Positions 6,441 to 6,838 of a stretch of 6,838 nucleotides of DNA are shown here, in pieces (the first letter of the stretch is position 1; every line of letters starts with the position of its first letter). Location: positions 1-6,838 of the forward strand of contig CALAVF010000309.1 in NCBI GenBank assembly GCA_937892315.1, given 5' to 3'. Origin of the DNA: an uncultured Prevotellaceae bacterium. GTDB lineage: Bacteria > Bacteroidota > Bacteroidia > Bacteroidales > Bacteroidaceae. The notes under the pieces are model-generated. The model ran no database searches. It saw only the letters and a list, made by a program, of their open reading frames with translations, and was not told where the DNA came from. Position numbers and translations under genes: made by a program.

Positions 6441-6482
6441 AAAACGGGAGATGTGCTTTCGGAATGTGCATCTCCCGTTTTT
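6441..6482. terminator. Bidirectional intrinsic terminator between convergent genes
   Basis: AAAACGGGAGATG (6441-6453) and CATCTCCCGTTTT (6469-6481) form a perfect 13-bp stem with a 15-nt loop. The T-run after the stem ends the plus-strand MACPF transcript. The A-run before it reads as TTTTCATTTT on the minus strand and would end the AddA-like transcript. It lies in the 70-bp gap between the two stop codons, 6428 and 6499. Confidence 0.85.
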
Positions 6483-6498
6483 GCGTCTTTTTCTCTTT

Positions 6499-6838
6499 TT
6501 ACACTTCCACCACACGCCCGTCGAGGATGTACCAGAGGTAGGCTCGCACGGAGGTGTAGCCCAACTGGGTGAGGCGGTGCTTGTAGTCTCTGATTTGGTG
6601 TACGTGTTCGGCAGGGGCGGAGGGGGTGCCGTCGCTGCGGGTGTGAAGGATGCCCCGGGCAGTCTTGTAGTCGATGACGATGGCTTGGTCGCCCTGCACG
6701 ATGACGCGGTCGGGGCGGCGAGTGGTGGGGATGCCGTCGGCGTCGAGGAAGAGGATGGCTCGCTCGGTGAGCACCGTCCAGTCGGGGGAGAACCACTCGG
6801 GATGGGTGGGAGTGATGTCTCGGATGAGGCGGGCGACG
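6499..6838 (-). CDS. AddA/RecB-like helicase-nuclease, C-terminal 112 residues (partial)
   Basis: The minus strand is open from the right edge to TAA at 6501-6499; the internal GTG at 6774 is not the start because the frame stays open through it. The fragment holds the RecB-type PD-(D/E)XK nuclease core: RPDRVIV with the motif Asp, then AIVIDYKTA with Asp-Tyr-Lys, then the downstream helix HQIRDYKHRL with its Gln and Tyr, ending VRAYLWYILDGRVVEV. Catalytic Asp, Asp, Lys and Gln are all present, so the nuclease looks intact. The loop between DYK and the Gln helix seems some ten residues longer than I expect. UvrD/RecB helicase domains should lie upstream, outside the window. The protein would partner the AddB-like product in end resection. 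The full enzyme is normally over 1000 residues, so about a tenth is visible. Confidence 0.8.
   Translation of the reverse strand, partial: VARLIRDITPTHPEWFSPDWTVLTERAILFLDADGIPTTRRPDRVIVQGDQAIVIDYKTARGILHTRSDGTPSAPAEHVHQIRDYKHRLTQLGYTSVRAYLWYILDGRVVEV

Noticed and set aside
6353..6796. Minus-strand 147-codon frame rich in Pro, His and Arg
   Set aside because: It is a frame-shifted shadow of the AddA-like nuclease end and runs across the terminator into the MACPF gene's 3' end.
1..6838. Transposase, CRISPR array, tRNA or rRNA genes
   Set aside because: No terminal inverted repeats, transposase motifs, spaced palindromic repeats or tRNA-like cloverleaf were seen on either strand.

Overview
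The window looks like part of a Bacteroidota chromosome, most likely Bacteroidales and probably Prevotella-like, although the genus cannot be fixed from this much sequence. Three things point there: promoters of the form TTTG-N19/20-TAnnTTTG, gene starts with A-rich leaders and no Shine-Dalgarno, and families typical of the phylum. Those families are a long HU-related protein, a TPR-membrane-AraC regulator, and a surface lipoprotein whose lipidated Cys is followed by SDDDD.

Layout from left to right. Positions 1-1354 (minus) hold the N-terminal 451 codons of an AddB-like PD-(D/E)XK nuclease family protein; its C-terminus lies off the left edge. Positions 1381-2016 (minus) encode a 211-residue HU-related protein with a C-terminal winged-helix-like domain, 26 bp upstream of the AddB-like gene and probably co-transcribed with it. 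Positions 2017-2360 are a divergent control region with three TAnnTTTG promoters and a degenerate array of four 21-bp repeats. Positions 2361-3950 (plus) encode a regulator with a lipobox signal peptide, TPR-like repeats, one membrane helix and an AraC-type DNA-binding domain. Positions 3951-4088 hold a perfect 16-bp direct repeat with 22-bp period and a terminator hairpin that overlaps the next promoter. Positions 4089-6428 (plus) encode a 779-residue lipoprotein with a MACPF (membrane attack complex/perforin) signature, resembling the Bacteroidales secreted antimicrobial proteins (BSAPs). A bidirectional terminator follows. Positions 6499-6838 (minus) hold the last 112 residues of an AddA/RecB-like helicase-nuclease.

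The most interesting reading is a regulator plus pore-former cassette. A membrane-spanning AraC-type regulator sits just upstream of a surface-directed MACPF lipoprotein, and a likely operator lies between them. The two plus-strand genes lie between the AddA-like and HU/AddB-like genes, which run on the minus strand and are separated by about 5.1 kb. Base composition drops from roughly 60-65% GC to roughly 32-47% in sampled stretches inside the MACPF gene, near the start of its perforin domain, which suggests a mosaic or horizontally replaced toxin module. No immunity or receptor gene is visible in the window.
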